Shown: positions 9,904 to 17,954, numbered from the stretch's first letter. The stretch: 20,664 nt of DNA from Candidatus Latescibacterota bacterium (GCA_022827165.1 JAJDTN010000223.1:1-20664), one strand, 5' to 3'. Notes: a model not told the origin generated them from the letters alone. Numbers and translations are program-made.

Positions 9904-10916
9904 CAGAATCTCGTCTCCTCGTATCGTTCGTAGCCGCAGTCGACGCCGGCCTCGGCGGCCAGCTCCTCCAGCTCCTGGCGGTGCGCGTCCCCGATGGGGA
10001 TGCCCCGCTCGCGGTTGTCCTTCTCCCACTGCCACTCCATGCCCCCCGGCAGCTCGGCGCGGTCCAGGCCGGGCAGGGGCCGCATGGCGCGGGCCTCGCC
10101 GATGAAGCGGTCCATCTCCGCCTTGAACTCGTCGAGGTCCATGAAGCGCCGCACGTCCCAGGCGCACAGGAAGGCGCCCTGGTTGGCCGTCCACCTCGAC
10201 TCGGGCGGAAGCACGCTCGTCCGGTAGATGCCGGCGAGGATGCCGGAGAAGACCTGCACCGCCGCCGAGACGCCCATGGCCTTGAAGAAGCTGTGGGGCA
10301 TCTCCTCCATCAGGTCCTGCCGGCCCGGGAGGATGACGCACCCCATGTCGAGGATGAACGGCGGCTGCTCCCCCGAGGGGAAGCCGATGCTCAGGGGGGA
10401 GGAGTTCATCACGCCCACCACCGAGTTGCCGGGGTCGAGGGGGTTGCGGTGGGCGGACATGGCCATGCCGACGTAGCCCTGCTCCACCGCCATGCGCGAC
10501 CAGATCCCGGCCGAGCCGATGTGGAAGTGGTGGCCCGTGGAGCAGGCGCCCACGCCCAGGGACCGGGTGCGCTCCAGGACCTGCTCCATGCCCACCCGGC
10601 AGGCCAGGTATCCGAGGCCGCCGTCGCCGTCGACCACGGCGGTGGCGCCGTCGCTGGAGATCACCCGGACGTCGGGCTCGGGGTTGACGTTGCCGTTGTC
10701 GAGGTTCTCCAGGTAGTGGCGCAGCTGCCGGCTGCCGTGGCTGTAGAGGGAGCGGGCGTCGTTGGTGACGAGGCGCTCGGTGAGGTAGTCGGCGTCCGAG
10801 GGCCGCATCGCCGTGGTGCCGAGGAGGTCGCGGATCACGCGGCGCTGGTGCTCCACGGGCACCAGGATCCCGTGCTCCGGGGGGTAGTTCCGCGATCTCA
10901 GCTTCGGAGCGCTCAC
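9903..10916 (-). CDS. Ldh_2 (malate/L-lactate/ureidoglycolate) family dehydrogenase
   Basis: This 337-aa protein has normal length for the Ldh_2 family (PF02615), NAD(P)-dependent oxidoreductases acting on 2-hydroxy acids, ureidoglycolate and some sugar-acid or imino-acid substrates. Typical features are RLVTNDARSLYSHGSRQLRHYL (residues 48-69, with the conserved SHG and Arg), DGDGGLGYLA (96-105), GHHFHIGSAG (128-137, the catalytic histidine region) and VGVMNSSPLSIGFPSG in the dinucleotide-binding part. The exact substrate cannot be told; next to UxuA, oxidation of a sugar-derived hydroxy acid is plausible. It starts at GTG 10916, overlapping the upstream stop by 4 nt (GTGA), and shares one base with the following gene. 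It is cytoplasmic. Confidence 0.9.
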
Positions 10917-12190
10917 TCTCCGCCTCCCCGGGCCAGGACCTGCTCGCCGGCGGCGTTCTCAAGCAGCAGGACCAGCTCTCCCGCGCCGTCGGGCAGGGGG
11001 ACCTTCTTTGAGATGCGGGCCACCTCGCCCGGGGCGACGCCGCGCTCGAACATCGCCTCCCCGCCCGCCGCCGGCCGCAGGACGACCCGCGCGTCGCCGG
11101 AGACACCGAGGGCGAGGTCCACGGACGCGGCGCCCTCCCCTGCCGCCAGGCGCGGCTCCTCCAGCAGCACGTAGTCCCCGGTGAGGGCGTGCACGGACCG
11201 CACCTGCTCCTGGGTGATGCCGTGGAACATGGCCATGTCCACCGTGTAGACGCAGGCCTCGCCCCGCTCCAGGTCGACGGAGTAGCCCTCCCGCTCCCAG
11301 CGCTCCGCCTGATTGGAGATGTGCTTGGTGATGGAGGGCTCCAGGTAGTAGGAGTCCTTGCCCCGGGTGTAGCCCATGTACACGGGGATCTCCTCGCCGC
11401 CGGCGATCACGGGGGAGCTGACCATGGCCATCACCTCGCGGGTCTTGTCGTCGCCCACGACGCCCCACGCGGCCGGCACGAAGAGCTGCAGGCCGCCGTC
11501 GCCTCCCGGGCGGAAGTCGACGGCCTCGGGGATCGGCCAGCCGTGCCAGGACTCGTCGGGGATCTCGTACTGCGGCAGCAGGCCGCTCCAGACGACCCAG
11601 CAGCGGCTCCCCGGGGCGTAGAAGTAGTCGCCCTCGTCGCACTCGCCGCCGACGCAGGGGCTGCCGTGGACGCAGTGCTGGAAGCGCGCCCGGCGCTCGC
11701 CCACGTTGGTGATGCGGTAGTCCATCTTCAGGCGCGTCGAGCCCTCGTACGCGGTCATGCGCTTCTCGAACCTCAGCTCGCAGAGGCGGCCGCTGACCGG
11801 GTCGGCGTAGGGGAAGGTCATCTCCCCCACCAGCACGGCGCGGCGGTCGTGGGTGCGCGCCGTCATCTCCCACGGCTGGGTCCACAGGTAGCCCATGTAC
11901 GGCGATCCCCCCGTCCAGGGGACGCACTCGGCGACGCCGCCGTGGGAGTAGTGGCGGCCGTGGTTGCGGTCGAGGGGCTCGAGCTGCCGCAGCTGCTCCA
12001 CCCCCGAGATCTTGTCGAAGTAGCTCAGGGGAGAACGGCCGCGCGTGTGGGCGATCTCGCTGCGCAGGTACTCGTTCTCGAAGACGTACACCGGCTGGCC
12101 GTCCCGCTCCCCGAGGGAAAGCGTCACCTCGCCGAGGCCCTGCCCCGCCGACAGTAGAACCAACCCGACCAGGACCCCGCCCCTTCTCAT
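10913..12190 (-). CDS. Secreted beta-sandwich protein (galactose mutarotase/DUF5107-like)
   Basis: This 425-aa protein has a signal peptide (MRRGGVLVGLVLLSAGQGLGE). The body begins with the pattern of the galactose-mutarotase-like superfamily: VYVFENEYLRSEIAHTRGRSPLSYFDKISGVEQL, which resembles 'l.N..l.l.i.p..Gg.i..l.dk.tg'. It then has DYRITNVGERRARFQHCVHGSPCVGG, a His- and Cys-containing segment where carbohydrate epimerase-like or lyase-like folds place sugar-binding residues. The C-terminal ~90 residues look like a small Ig-like domain. No catalytic assignment is possible. The ATG at 12190 was chosen because the signal peptide starts there and AGAGGAG lies 10 nt upstream. It begins 37 nt after the VCBS gene and overlaps the dehydrogenase by 4 nt. 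A periplasmic or surface sugar-related role is likely. Confidence 0.68.
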   Translation of the reverse strand: MRRGGVLVGLVLLSAGQGLGEVTLSLGERDGQPVYVFENEYLRSEIAHTRGRSPLSYFDKISGVEQLRQLEPLDRNHGRHYSHGGVAECVPWTGGSPYMGYLWTQPWEMTARTHDRRAVLVGEMTFPYADPVSGRLCELRFEKRMTAYEGSTRLKMDYRITNVGERRARFQHCVHGSPCVGGECDEGDYFYAPGSRCWVVWSGLLPQYEIPDESWHGWPIPEAVDFRPGGDGGLQLFVPAAWGVVGDDKTREVMAMVSSPVIAGGEEIPVYMGYTRGKDSYYLEPSITKHISNQAERWEREGYSVDLERGEACVYTVDMAMFHGITQEQVRSVHALTGDYVLLEEPRLAAGEGAASVDLALGVSGDARVVLRPAAGGEAMFERGVAPGEVARISKKVPLPDGAGELVLLLENAAGEQVLARGGGE

Positions 12191-12227
12191 GATCGATGCG
12201 CTCCTCTTTGCAGATTCCCTGCAGCCT

Positions 12228-13955
12228 TCACTCGACGCTCCCACCCGCCGGCGCCAGATCTTCCGGTCCCTCGATCAACCCGAGGCCTTCCGCCACCACC
12301 ACCAGCCGGTTGACGGGCAGGCCCTCGATGCGGTCGACGCCGCCACCCGGCCACCGCACCCGCAGCAGGTCCACCCGTTCCCTCTCCCCCAGGCCGAAGC
12401 AGGCCCGCGGGTCGTTCTGGCTGTAGAGGCCGGAGCCGGTGCGGATCTCCCGGACCTGCCGCAGGCCCCCGGACACGACCTCGATCCGCGCCCCCACGCC
12501 GTCGCGGTTGGCGTTCACGCCCACGGTCCTCACCTGCAGCCAGTGCCCCTCGTGGCCTCCCTCGTTCCTCAGCAGGATCGCGCGCCCTGTCGAATGGACC
12601 ACGAAGATATCCGTATCGCCGTCGTCGTCATAATCGCCGAAGGCGGCTCCCCGGCTCACGCGGGGCTCGGTCAGGGCCTCCCCCGCGGCGCTGGAGACGT
12701 CCTCGAAGCGGCCGTCCCCGGTGTTGCGGAAGAGCTGGTCGGGCTGCGGGTACGAGGAGGAGGCGTCGAAGAGCTCGATGTTGTCGAGGGTGTGGCCATT
12801 GGCGACGAAGATGTCGAGGAAGCCGTCGTTGTCGTAGTCGAGAAAGGCGGTCCCCCAGCCGACATAGGCGAGAGACGGCCGGCCGAGGCCCGACCGCATC
12901 GACTCCCAGGCGAACAGCCCGTCCCCCTCGTTGCGGTAGAGACTGGTGGGCTCGCGGTGGAAGTTGGGGACCACGAGGTCGAGGTAGCCGTCGTTGTCGT
13001 AGTCCCCGAAGTCGGCGCCCATGCTGGCTTCCGGACGGCCGTCGCCGCTGTACCCCACCCCCGCCAGCAGGGCCATGTCGGTGAAGGTGCCGTCGCCGTT
13101 GTTCTGGTAGAGGAAGTTGGCGGTCTGATCGTTGGCCACGAAGACGTCCATGTCGCCGTCGTCATCGTAGTCGGAGGCGGCGATGCCCATCCCCTTGCCC
13201 GCGGGATCGTGGACCCCGGCCGCGGCGGTGACGTCGGCGAAGGTGCCGTCGCCGCCGTTGCGGTAGAGGACGTCGGGGGAGCCGGGGAAATTCTCCGGAC
13301 TGGGGTAGGCGCGCAGGTCCGCCGCCGGCTCCTGGCCCGGGGCGGCGAGGAAGTAGGGCGTCAGGTCCCGGCCCTCGGCGTCGAGGGAGTACTCCACGTA
13401 GTTGGCCACGTAGAGGTCGAGGAGGCCGTCGTTGTCGTAGTCGAGGAAGGCGCACCCCGTGCCCCACGAGGAGTCCCCCACCCCGGCCCGGGCCGTGTGG
13501 TCGGCGAAGGTCCCGTCCCCCCGGCCCCGCAGCAGCACGTTGGGACCGTAGTTGGTGAGGTAGAGATCGACGTCGCCGTCGTTGTCGTAGTCGGCGGCGG
13601 TGACGCCCACCCCGTAACCCCGGTCGTCGGCGCCGGCCTCGCGGGCGATTTCGCGGAAGCTGCCGTCCCCCAGGTTGCGGTAGAGCTCGTTGGTCTCGGC
13701 GGGCTCGGAGCCATCCAGGGCGTGCCCGTTGACGGCGTAGATATCGAGGCGGCCGTCGCCGTCGTAGTCGAGGAAGGCGCACCCCGGCCCCATGGTCTCG
13801 ATGAAGTGCTTGCGGCCGGTGCCGCCGTGGGTGTAGTGGAAGGTGATGCCGGCCGGGTCCGTGGCGTCGACGAAGGTCACCTGGCCGTCGGCGGAGGGGG
13901 CGGTGAGGGTGAGGAGGAGGGCCAGGGGGAGGCGACGGTGCACGTGCGGGACCAT
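12228..13955 (-). CDS. Secreted VCBS/FG-GAP repeat protein with ASPIC/UnbV domain (CRTAC1-like)
   Basis: This 575-aa exported protein has a signal peptide (LPLALLLTLTAPSADG), then seven FG-GAP/VCBS blades, each with a calcium-binding D-x-D-x-D-G loop: DYDGDGRLD, DYDNDGDVD, DYDNDGLLD, DYDDDGDMD, DYDNDGYLD, DYDNDGFLD and DYDDDGDTD. Together they should form a beta-propeller. The C-terminal ~90 residues (VNANRDGVGARIEV, TGSGLYSQNDPRACFGLG, VRWPGGGVDRIEGL) are an ASPIC/UnbV domain (PF07593). Such proteins are abundant at the surface of Planctomycetes, Acidobacteria and Latescibacterota, where they are thought to bind glycans or proteins. The ATG at 13955 has no recognisable ribosome site, so the exact start is uncertain. 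The gene begins 45 nt after the PIN toxin gene on the same strand and heads the sugar-acid operon. Confidence 0.92.
   Translation of the reverse strand: MVPHVHRRLPLALLLTLTAPSADGQVTFVDATDPAGITFHYTHGGTGRKHFIETMGPGCAFLDYDGDGRLDIYAVNGHALDGSEPAETNELYRNLGDGSFREIAREAGADDRGYGVGVTAADYDNDGDVDLYLTNYGPNVLLRGRGDGTFADHTARAGVGDSSWGTGCAFLDYDNDGLLDLYVANYVEYSLDAEGRDLTPYFLAAPGQEPAADLRAYPSPENFPGSPDVLYRNGGDGTFADVTAAAGVHDPAGKGMGIAASDYDDDGDMDVFVANDQTANFLYQNNGDGTFTDMALLAGVGYSGDGRPEASMGADFGDYDNDGYLDLVVPNFHREPTSLYRNEGDGLFAWESMRSGLGRPSLAYVGWGTAFLDYDNDGFLDIFVANGHTLDNIELFDASSSYPQPDQLFRNTGDGRFEDVSSAAGEALTEPRVSRGAAFGDYDDDGDTDIFVVHSTGRAILLRNEGGHEGHWLQVRTVGVNANRDGVGARIEVVSGGLRQVREIRTGSGLYSQNDPRACFGLGERERVDLLRVRWPGGGVDRIEGLPVNRLVVVAEGLGLIEGPEDLAPAGGSVE
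12602..13776 (-). repeat. Tandem degenerate FG-GAP/VCBS coding repeats
   Basis: Seven related but irregularly spaced DNA units within the VCBS gene each encode an aspartate-rich calcium loop (F/A-x-DYD-N/D-DG-x-x-D) and most a following N-x-GDG-x-F turn. Recurrent gtcgttgtcgtagtc strings on the plus strand mark the units. They are coding repeats, not a mobile or CRISPR-type array. Confidence 0.8.
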
Positions 13956-14000
13956 TGAGACGACGCGGGTCTGCGGTTCCGTGGGTGGTCGGTCACCGAT

Positions 14001-14420
14001 TCACCGAATGGGCCGCTCCGTTTCGAAGGGGTTCAGCAAGTCCACCCCGAACTGCACGAAATCGCCGACATTGCGGGTGACCATCCTCAGCCTGTGAACC
14101 GTAGCCGTCGCCGCAATCATGGCGTCCTCGCTCAAGGTGTCCGACGTCTGGTGCATGAGCCGCGCCCACTCACGAAAGGCGGCTGCGTCCATCGGCAATA
14201 CGCCGTAGGAGCCCAAGACCATGTCCAGCCACGCTTCCAGCTCCCCCGCCTTGACTGCATCCTGCTCACGGGTAATCTCGATACCCGCCTGAATCTCACC
14301 TATCGTGACGGCGGACACGAAAAGCTGCTCCGCGGGCACGTCTGCGAGCCATTCCATGACAGCTCCGTGCGGACGGGGACGGCGCAGCTCGGACACTACG
14401 TTGGTGTCGAGGAGATACAT
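14001..14420 (-). CDS. vapC: PIN-domain toxin (VapC family)
   Basis: This 139-aa protein is a type II toxin ribonuclease. The PIN fold is marked by the N-terminal MYLLDTNVVSELRRP (first catalytic Asp at residue 5), TIGEIQAGIE (conserved Glu), and the C-terminal LSEDAMIAATA followed by MVTRNVGDF, which supply the remaining acidic Mg2+-binding residues. All four acidic positions look intact, so it should be active, cleaving RNA (often tRNA) when freed from its antitoxin. It follows the antitoxin gene by 5 nt (TGA, five bases, ATG at 14420), a normal bicistronic arrangement. Local GC is lower than in the neighbouring operons, which fits acquisition by transfer. Confidence 0.94.
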   Translation of the reverse strand: MYLLDTNVVSELRRPRPHGAVMEWLADVPAEQLFVSAVTIGEIQAGIEITREQDAVKAGELEAWLDMVLGSYGVLPMDAAAFREWARLMHQTSDTLSEDAMIAATATVHRLRMVTRNVGDFVQFGVDLLNPFETERPIR

Positions 14421-14425
14421 GCAAC

Positions 14426-14686
14426 TCACTCCATCGCCAAGGGTCCGCGACGGCGGCGCTGTTGGCGCGGGGGAGTGAGGTTGTCGGTGCGCGCTCCGGA
14501 CACAAGAAGGAGTTCCTTCAGGTTGGGTCTGGTCATGCGCTCCATCCTGCGCCACTGCTCAATGGGAAGGAGTACAGCGGTCTCGACGCCTCGTTTGGTG
14601 ACGATCTGGGGCCCTTCGGCAAGAGCTGTATCCAGGAGTTCGCTGAACCGCATCTTGGCGTCCTGGACTGGCCATTTCCTGCTCAT
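14426..14686 (-). CDS. Phd/YefM-family antitoxin
   Basis: This 86-aa antitoxin partners the PIN toxin. The N-terminal half, MSRKWPVQDAKMRFSELLDTAL then GPQIVTKRGVETAVLLPIEQW, is the Phd/YefM DNA-binding fold (PF02604). The C-terminal ~30 residues (NLKELLLVSGARTDNLTPP and a basic tail) should be the toxin-neutralising segment. The ATG at 14686 is fixed by an AGAGGAGGT ribosome site about 6 nt upstream; earlier in-frame starts have none. Antitoxins of this family normally repress their own promoter together with the toxin, and a candidate promoter and operator lie just upstream. Confidence 0.92.
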   Translation of the reverse strand: MSRKWPVQDAKMRFSELLDTALAEGPQIVTKRGVETAVLLPIEQWRRMERMTRPNLKELLLVSGARTDNLTPPRQQRRRRGPLAME

Positions 14687-14720
14687 GTCCGACCTCCTCT
14701 GGCCTGACTGACTAGCTATC

Positions 14721-14749
14721 AGCCTAGGTATGTTGGCGTCGAGCGTCAA
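14721..14749 (-). promoter_or_regulatory. Candidate promoter of the toxin-antitoxin operon
   Basis: On the minus strand TTGACG (14744-14749) and TAGGCT (14721-14726) are separated by 17 nt, the ideal sigma-70-type spacing, and the -10 lies 34 nt before the antitoxin ATG. The -35 is strong and the -10 poor. A short inverted repeat, CTGA...TCAG around TAGCTA (14708-14722), lies just downstream and overlaps the -10, a possible operator for the antitoxin. Confidence 0.45.
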
Positions 14750-14768
14750 TCCAGGGTTCTGACAATTC

Positions 14769-14787
14769 GGCGCCTCGATCAGGCGCC
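14769..14787 (-). terminator. Candidate hairpin terminator of the polyamine operon
   Basis: A perfect 7-bp stem, GGCGCCT / AGGCGCC with a 5-nt loop, lies about 75 nt after the speD stop and just before the toxin-antitoxin promoter. On the minus strand only a short GAATTGT follows, not a real U-tract, so intrinsic termination would be weak. The rest of 14687-14860 shows no gene. Confidence 0.4.
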
Positions 14788-14860
14788 CGCGCACGTCGGC
14801 GGAGGCGGCGGGTCTGCTCTCGCCGGCGCTTCGGGAGGATCCCTGAGCTGACCGGGACCG

Positions 14861-15256
14861 CTACAGCAGGTCGGGCCGCCCCCGGCGAATCTCCATGGCC
14901 GAACCCCTGTCGGCCTCGAGGGCGGTCTTGAGAGACTCGTAGGCGCGCCACGGATCGATGGAGTCGCCGCAGGTGAAGATGTCCACCGCGGCGTAGAGGT
15001 GCTCGGGCCAGGTGTGGATGGAGAGATGGCTCTCCTGGATCGACACGGTCCCGGTGACGCCGCATGGCGAGAAGCTGTGGAAGTGGGCGTCCACGACGGT
15101 GGCGCCGGCCTCCTCGGCGGCGGCCAGCAGGCCCCGGCGGACATGGTCCACGTCGTCGAGCAGCCCCCGGGCGCAACCGTAGAGATCGACCAGGAGATGG
15201 CGGCCCAGGGCGGATCTCACCCGGGTGTCGACGGGGGCCGGGAGAGACGGGCTCAT
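14861..15256 (-). CDS. speD: S-adenosylmethionine decarboxylase proenzyme
   Basis: This 131-aa enzyme is of the small prokaryotic AdoMetDC class (PF02675, EC 4.1.1.50), close to the T. maritima type in length. It makes decarboxylated AdoMet, the aminopropyl donor for spermidine-type polyamines. The self-cleavage site is Glu75-Ser76 within QESHLSIHTWPEHLY; Ser76 becomes the pyruvoyl group, and the catalytic His81 and Cys96 (IFTCGD) sit at the same offsets as in characterised homologues, so it should be active. The ATG at 15256 overlaps the stop of the channel gene (ATGA). It is the last gene of an operon that also encodes the matching aminopropyltransferase, so the product is probably used locally. 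It is cytoplasmic. Confidence 0.95.
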   Translation of the reverse strand: MSPSLPAPVDTRVRSALGRHLLVDLYGCARGLLDDVDHVRRGLLAAAEEAGATVVDAHFHSFSPCGVTGTVSIQESHLSIHTWPEHLYAAVDIFTCGDSIDPWRAYESLKTALEADRGSAMEIRRGRPDLL

Positions 15257-16296
15257 CCGTGGAGGGTCCGGATGTCGGGGCGGTCCTCGGAGATGACGGC
15301 GAGCCGGTCGCCGGTGGAGAAGGCGTAGTCGCCGGGGGGATTCACCACCAGGCTCCCTCCCGCCGGTTCGACGCCGACGAGCAGCACGTCGTGGGTCTCC
15401 TTGGCCACCGGCAGCATCTCGTCGAAGCGTCTCCCCGGCCAGTCGGGGGGCACCTCCACGAGGTAGATCTCGCACTGCTCCTCGGCGCGCACCAGGCTCG
15501 AGACCGCCCGCGAGCTGCCCGGGTCGAGGACGGCGCGGCTCAGCAGGCCGCTGGAGAGGGCGCCCACGACCACGACCTCGTCGGCCCGGGAGATGTCGGC
15601 GTGCCGGGTGGAGCCGGCATCGTAGAGTTGAATACAGACGTGGAGGCCCGGCTCGTACTCCTTGATCGTCAGCGCCCGGATCAGCGTCTTGGCGTCGCGG
15701 CCGGCGGTGTCCTCGATCTCCTGGTCTCCGAGGATCACCGCTCCCGAGCAGTCCCGCGCGCAAGCGCGGTCGAGGGACTCCGCGTCCACCCGCCCGCGGA
15801 CGAAGTTCACGCGGCCGGCCCCGCCCTCGGCGGGCATGGGGTGGCCGGGAAGCTCGGCGAGGACCACGACCTCCACTCGCAGGCTGTCGGCGAGGATGTT
15901 GCGGACCAGGTCCTCGCCGGTCTCGTTCCAGCCGCAGACCAGGATGTGTCCACTCGTCTTCACGGGCTTGATCCCCCTGTCTTTCCGGCTCCGGTGCTCG
16001 ATGATGAAGGTGGCCAGCTCCGCCGTGAAACCGCCGAGGACGCCGATGCCCAGCACCATCAGGAAGGCGCCCACCACCCGGCCCTGGGCGGTCACCGGCG
16101 AGTAGTCCCCGTAGCCGACCGTGGTGGTGGTCACCACCGCCCACCACAGGCCGTCACCAAGGGGCTGGTCTTCGATGAGGGAGAACAGCACCCCGCCGAC
16201 GACGATGAGCGACGCCGACATCAGGGAGATCCACGCCAGCGAGTGGCGGTGGACGACCCGCCGCCAGGCGCGCATGAGGGGCAGCCAGATGGGCAC
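15253..16296 (-). CDS. Two-TM potassium channel with RCK (TrkA-N/TrkA-C) domain
   Basis: This 347-aa protein has two transmembrane helices (about residues 20-40 and 74-98) around a pore loop with the potassium selectivity filter TTTTVGYGD (TVGYGD at 59-64). An RCK domain follows: a TrkA-N Rossmann fold starting GHILVCGWNETGEDLV (about 116-240) and a TrkA-C-like part (about 270-345: RRFDEMLPVAKETHDVLLVGV and GDRLAVISE). The layout is that of ligand-gated MthK/GsuK-type channels, in which the RCK ring senses Ca2+, nucleotides or other small molecules. The GTG at 16296 gives the full first helix but has no strong ribosome site; ATG at 16275 is an alternative. It lies 39 nt after the DUF350 gene and overlaps speD by 4 nt. 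It acts in the inner membrane. Confidence 0.93.
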   Translation of the reverse strand: MPIWLPLMRAWRRVVHRHSLAWISLMSASLIVVGGVLFSLIEDQPLGDGLWWAVVTTTTVGYGDYSPVTAQGRVVGAFLMVLGIGVLGGFTAELATFIIEHRSRKDRGIKPVKTSGHILVCGWNETGEDLVRNILADSLRVEVVVLAELPGHPMPAEGGAGRVNFVRGRVDAESLDRACARDCSGAVILGDQEIEDTAGRDAKTLIRALTIKEYEPGLHVCIQLYDAGSTRHADISRADEVVVVGALSSGLLSRAVLDPGSSRAVSSLVRAEEQCEIYLVEVPPDWPGRRFDEMLPVAKETHDVLLVGVEPAGGSLVVNPPGDYAFSTGDRLAVISEDRPDIRTLHG

Positions 16297-16335
16297 GGCG
16301 ATCTCGGGTCGGGCGCGTCTCTTCCGGGGCGGGTG

Positions 16336-17181
16336 TCAGAGCACCCAGACGACCAGCATGCTGCCGCCCACGTAGCCGAAGGCCTCCAGCAGACCGGCGC
16401 CGGTACGGGGCGTCTCCTGCGTCTGCTGGGCGGCCAGGCTGACGCCGGGAGCCAGCAGGACGCAGCTCAGCCGCCGGATGACGAGGAGGATGACCAGACC
16501 GAAGGCGGCATCGGCGCCAAAGGTGATCAGACCGTCCTTCCAGCCCGTGAAGTCGCCGGCCACGGCGAGGCTGATGATGTTGCCCATCCCCACCAGGGCT
16601 CCCGCGAGGGCGAGCCCCACGGCGGCGTTGTCGCGCTCGAGCTCATCGTGGACGCTGTGGGGCGTGGCGATCTCGTAGATCCGCCCGAGGACGAGCAGCA
16701 CGGCCTGGGCCAGGGCCCAGAACACGAGGCCCGCCCACCAGGGGCCGGCGCCCTGCTGAATGGCCAGGAGGATGAGGCCGTTGGCGATGTGGACCCCGGC
16801 CTCGACGAAGGCGGTGCCCAGGTTCTGGTCCTCCACCACTTCCTTGGTGTTGTCGAAGCGGGAGAGCAGGACCTTCTCGCACAGCCAGCTGGCCACCAGC
16901 ATCATGGCGATGGTCATGAGGCCGTACAGGCCGATCGCCGTCAGGTCCGCCTGCCATCCCGCGGAGGGCCCCAGAAGAACGCCTCCGAGAGCGATGACGA
17001 TGCCGAAGAGGTAGCCCGCCGTCGACACGGCGAGGGCGGCGTTGCCCTTGTCGAAGAGCTCCTCCTTCAGATGCACGCGCCGGTAGAGGCTGGTGTACGC
17101 CCACTTGGCGATGACGAGCAGGACGAAGGCCTCGAGCAGGTACACCGCCGACCGGCCCATGGGCATCAGGATGGATTCCAT
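16336..17181 (-). CDS. Double DUF350 (YjfL-like) membrane protein
   Basis: This 281-aa inner-membrane protein has about eight hydrophobic helices in two similar halves. Each half has the DUF350 (PF03994) pattern: a charged segment with a conserved D/N (RFDNTKEVVEDQN and ELERDNAAVGLALAGALVGMGN), followed by helices with small residues (GTAFVEAGVHIANGLILLA; DGLITFGADAAFGLVILLVI). E. coli YjfL is the usual reference, in a cluster with a PspA paralogue and a glutathionylspermidine-synthase-like protein. The molecular role is unknown. GGAGGT lies about 5 nt before the ATG at 17181. It follows the lipoprotein gene by 32 nt and precedes the channel. In this context it may work with the channel or the membrane aminopropyltransferase. 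Confidence 0.88.
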   Translation of the reverse strand: MESILMPMGRSAVYLLEAFVLLVIAKWAYTSLYRRVHLKEELFDKGNAALAVSTAGYLFGIVIALGGVLLGPSAGWQADLTAIGLYGLMTIAMMLVASWLCEKVLLSRFDNTKEVVEDQNLGTAFVEAGVHIANGLILLAIQQGAGPWWAGLVFWALAQAVLLVLGRIYEIATPHSVHDELERDNAAVGLALAGALVGMGNIISLAVAGDFTGWKDGLITFGADAAFGLVILLVIRRLSCVLLAPGVSLAAQQTQETPRTGAGLLEAFGYVGGSMLVVWVL

Positions 17182-17213
17182 TGGCTACCTCCCTCTCACT
17201 TGTCGAGATCGGG

Positions 17214-17954
17214 TCACTTGCCGAAGCGCCTGCCGCCGACACTGGAGGTCCGCGTCGCGAAGCCGCGTCCGCCGGCGGCGGAGCGCTGCCGGTAGCGCTG
17301 GTAGAAGTCGGGACGGGTCTTCTGGGTCTGCGTCCCGGCGGTGCCGAAGGTCCGCCGCCCCTGGCGGGTGGGGCCGAAGTGGGGGCGGCCGACCTCGCGG
17401 TTGCGGCGGTAGTCGGCGTAGTCGCCGCGGCCCACCCCGAAGCCGCCGAGCATGGCGCTCATGAAGGCGTACTGGCCGTAGAACTGCCAGAACCCGCCGG
17501 CGCCCCAGGTGCCGTACTGACTGTTGCCGACGTACTGGTACCCCGGCGGGTGGGCCTGGCGGGAGGTGGTGCGCCTGCCGTCGAGGGTCTTGCCGGCCAC
17601 CACCATGCCCAGGTAGTGCTGGTAGCGGGCCATGACCTCTTCCTCCACCTCCAGCCAGTCCGTGACCCGCTCCTCGTAGACGAGGGTGTCCTTCCCGGCG
17701 ACTCGCTGGCCGCTGGCCGTCATGATCCGCAGGCGGAGGAAGTAGTCGGGGAAGAATCCCTCCTCCGCCTTCAGATCCTCGATGATGAGGGCGTACTCCG
17801 GGTAGCGTTCGAGGTCGCGGGCCGTCTGCGCCACGGGGTCCGGTGTCCGGCCGCATCCGGCGGCGGCGACGGCGATCAGGGCGGCCCCGGCGACCGCCGC
17901 GCCGCGGGCCGAAGCTCTACGGGTCCGGGGGCGGGGCCCCCTTGCTTGCCTCAC
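17214..17954 (-). CDS. Lipoprotein of unknown function
   Basis: This 246-aa protein has a basic N-terminus (MRQARGPRPRTRRAS), a hydrophobic core and a lipobox (AVAAAGC, Cys34), so it is a predicted lipoprotein of the outer or inner membrane. The middle part (residues about 40-130) is mixed helix and strand with many acidic residues (LEVEEEVMARYQHYLG). The C-terminal ~110 residues are low complexity and rich in Gly, Arg, Tyr, Phe and Gln (YQYVGNSQYGTWGAGGFWQFYGQ, then a run of RR pairs), with a net positive charge. A lipoprotein in this position recalls YjfM (DUF1190) in the yjf cluster, but I cannot show homology. The GTG start at 17954 overlaps the upstream stop (GTGA). Confidence 0.78.
   Translation of the reverse strand: MRQARGPRPRTRRASARGAAVAGAALIAVAAAGCGRTPDPVAQTARDLERYPEYALIIEDLKAEEGFFPDYFLRLRIMTASGQRVAGKDTLVYEERVTDWLEVEEEVMARYQHYLGMVVAGKTLDGRRTTSRQAHPPGYQYVGNSQYGTWGAGGFWQFYGQYAFMSAMLGGFGVGRGDYADYRRNREVGRPHFGPTRQGRRTFGTAGTQTQKTRPDFYQRYRQRSAAGGRGFATRTSSVGGRRFGK

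Noticed and set aside
12602..13776. Possible CRISPR-like or minisatellite array
   Set aside because: Units are irregular in length, diverged and in frame with calcium-loop codons; they are protein-coding FG-GAP repeats.
12045..13958. Plus-strand ORF rich in EVAVVVVVGGG repeats
   Set aside because: It is the antisense of the aspartate-rich FG-GAP repeats, which creates a false repetitive valine protein.
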